Below, piece by piece: positions 63,680 to 64,000 of a stretch of DNA of 64,000 nucleotides (position 1 is the first letter of the stretch; every line of letters begins with the position of its first letter). This DNA comes from Aggregatimonas sangjinii (GTDB taxonomy: Bacteria > Bacteroidota > Bacteroidia > Flavobacteriales > Flavobacteriaceae): positions 4,659,615-4,723,614 of the forward strand of contig NZ_CP040710.1 of NCBI RefSeq assembly GCF_005943945.1. The letters are read 5' to 3'. The notes beneath the pieces were generated by a model. It saw nothing but the letters and a program-made list of their open reading frames with translations, searched no databases and was not told the DNA's origin. The position numbers and the translations under genes are program-made.

Positions 63680-63949
63680 TTAATTTTTCTTCTTATGTGG
63701 ATTCAACAATATGGCGTACACCTCAATCCCAAGACCAATGAGCACTAAAGTAGGTGCTAGACGTATTCTCCTAAAATTGAAAATCTCGGGATCAAAGACA
63801 TTGGGGTCGTCGCTGCCGCCTCCGCTCATCAGTATAAATCCCAAAGCAATACAGGCCAGACCGATAAACATGAACAGGTAGTTCTTCTTCTGAAAAATGA
63901 ATTCCTGTTTAGGTTTCTTATCGTCCGCGAGGTATTTGTTTTTGGCCAT
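63680..63949 (-). CDS. DUF3098 family membrane protein
   Basis: 89 residues: a basic N-terminus (MAKNKYLADDKKPKQEFIFQ) followed by two membrane helices (YLFMFIGLACIALGFILMSG; LAPTLVLIGLGIEVYAILLN) with GGGSDDPNVFDPEIFNFRRI between them. This is DUF3098, normally next to uppP and truB in Flavobacteria. Function unknown; it lies one base upstream of uppP, so probably cotranscribed. ftsX is usually the next gene outward, beyond the window edge. Confidence 0.9.
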   Translation of the reverse strand: MAKNKYLADDKKPKQEFIFQKKNYLFMFIGLACIALGFILMSGGGSDDPNVFDPEIFNFRRIRLAPTLVLIGLGIEVYAILLNPHKKKN

Positions 63950-64000
63950 GCCGCAAATTTAGTAAAAAAGTTAGTTTTGGTCGTCTGGTTTGTATAATTG

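Noticed and set aside
1..64000. CRISPR array, tRNA or rRNA genes, insertion sequences
   Set aside because: No regularly spaced repeats, no cloverleaf-type sequences, no rRNA motifs and no transposase were recognised by reading; a dedicated tRNA or repeat search would be decisive.

Overview
The window reads as chromosome from a marine-type member of the Flavobacteriaceae (Bacteroidota). Pointers are the block HU / mutY / ssb / gldE / gldD (gliding motility), Bacteroidota-type promoters (TAnnTTTG), GLPGLI, DUF4301, DUF3098 and DUF3127 proteins, a ribosomal protein L21 with a helix-hairpin-helix tail, TonB receptors, and the order DUF3098-uppP-truB at the right end. Genus cannot be fixed from the sequence alone. 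No rRNA, tRNA, insertion sequence or CRISPR array was seen.

Layout. 0-4.4 kb: rng (cut by the window edge), a 29-residue basic protein and HU on the minus strand, divergent from mutY-ssb-gldE-gldD. 4.4-14.3 kb: AraC-type regulator, DJ-1/PfpI lipoprotein, a beta-lactamase-fold protein that has lost its catalytic serine, NTF2-like protein, serine/threonine dehydratase, S41 protease, DMT transporter and a GIN-domain solenoid protein. 14.3-20.1 kb: rplU-rpmA, an Xre/RES toxin-antitoxin pair with a clear operator, MOSC and FAD/NAD proteins, ACT protein. 20.3-26.9 kb: SDR reductase, ahcY, phosphopantetheinyl transferase and an overlapping YkoF-like / PnuC / NadR-like / DUF4301 operon. 27-32.4 kb: two paralogous PepSY-like secreted proteins, each behind a shared dyad plus a -24/-12-like promoter, next to a sigma-54 response regulator and a convergent hybrid kinase; the layout suggests a local signalling circuit. 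32.5-36 kb: TPP riboswitch, TonB receptor and a THI5/NMT1-like protein without signal peptide.

The accessory highlight is the AT-rich island at about 36.4-45.3 kb. It holds a double-glycine-leader precursor with a four-cysteine core, a C39-dispensing peptidase/ABC exporter, an HlyD adaptor, a GLPGLI protein, a TonB-type outer-membrane receptor, and a membrane protein that fuses a catalytically dead C39-like domain to VKOR and thioredoxin domains. I infer a secreted disulfide-bonded peptide system in which the dead C39 domain brings leader-bearing peptide to its own oxidase.

45.5-63.9 kb is mostly housekeeping: greA, HIT, sensor kinase, methyltransferase, DUF3127, aat, tag, a CutA-like pseudogene with two in-frame stops, a TetR / degenerate ABC / HlyD / TolC operon, thioredoxin, tonB, truB, an MNT-HEPT pair and uppP. 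From 59.36 to 63.48 kb eight single-base indels break five genes (tolC, tonB, the MNT nucleotidyltransferase, hepT, and uppP four times). Since uppP is normally important, this cluster looks more like base-calling error than real decay.
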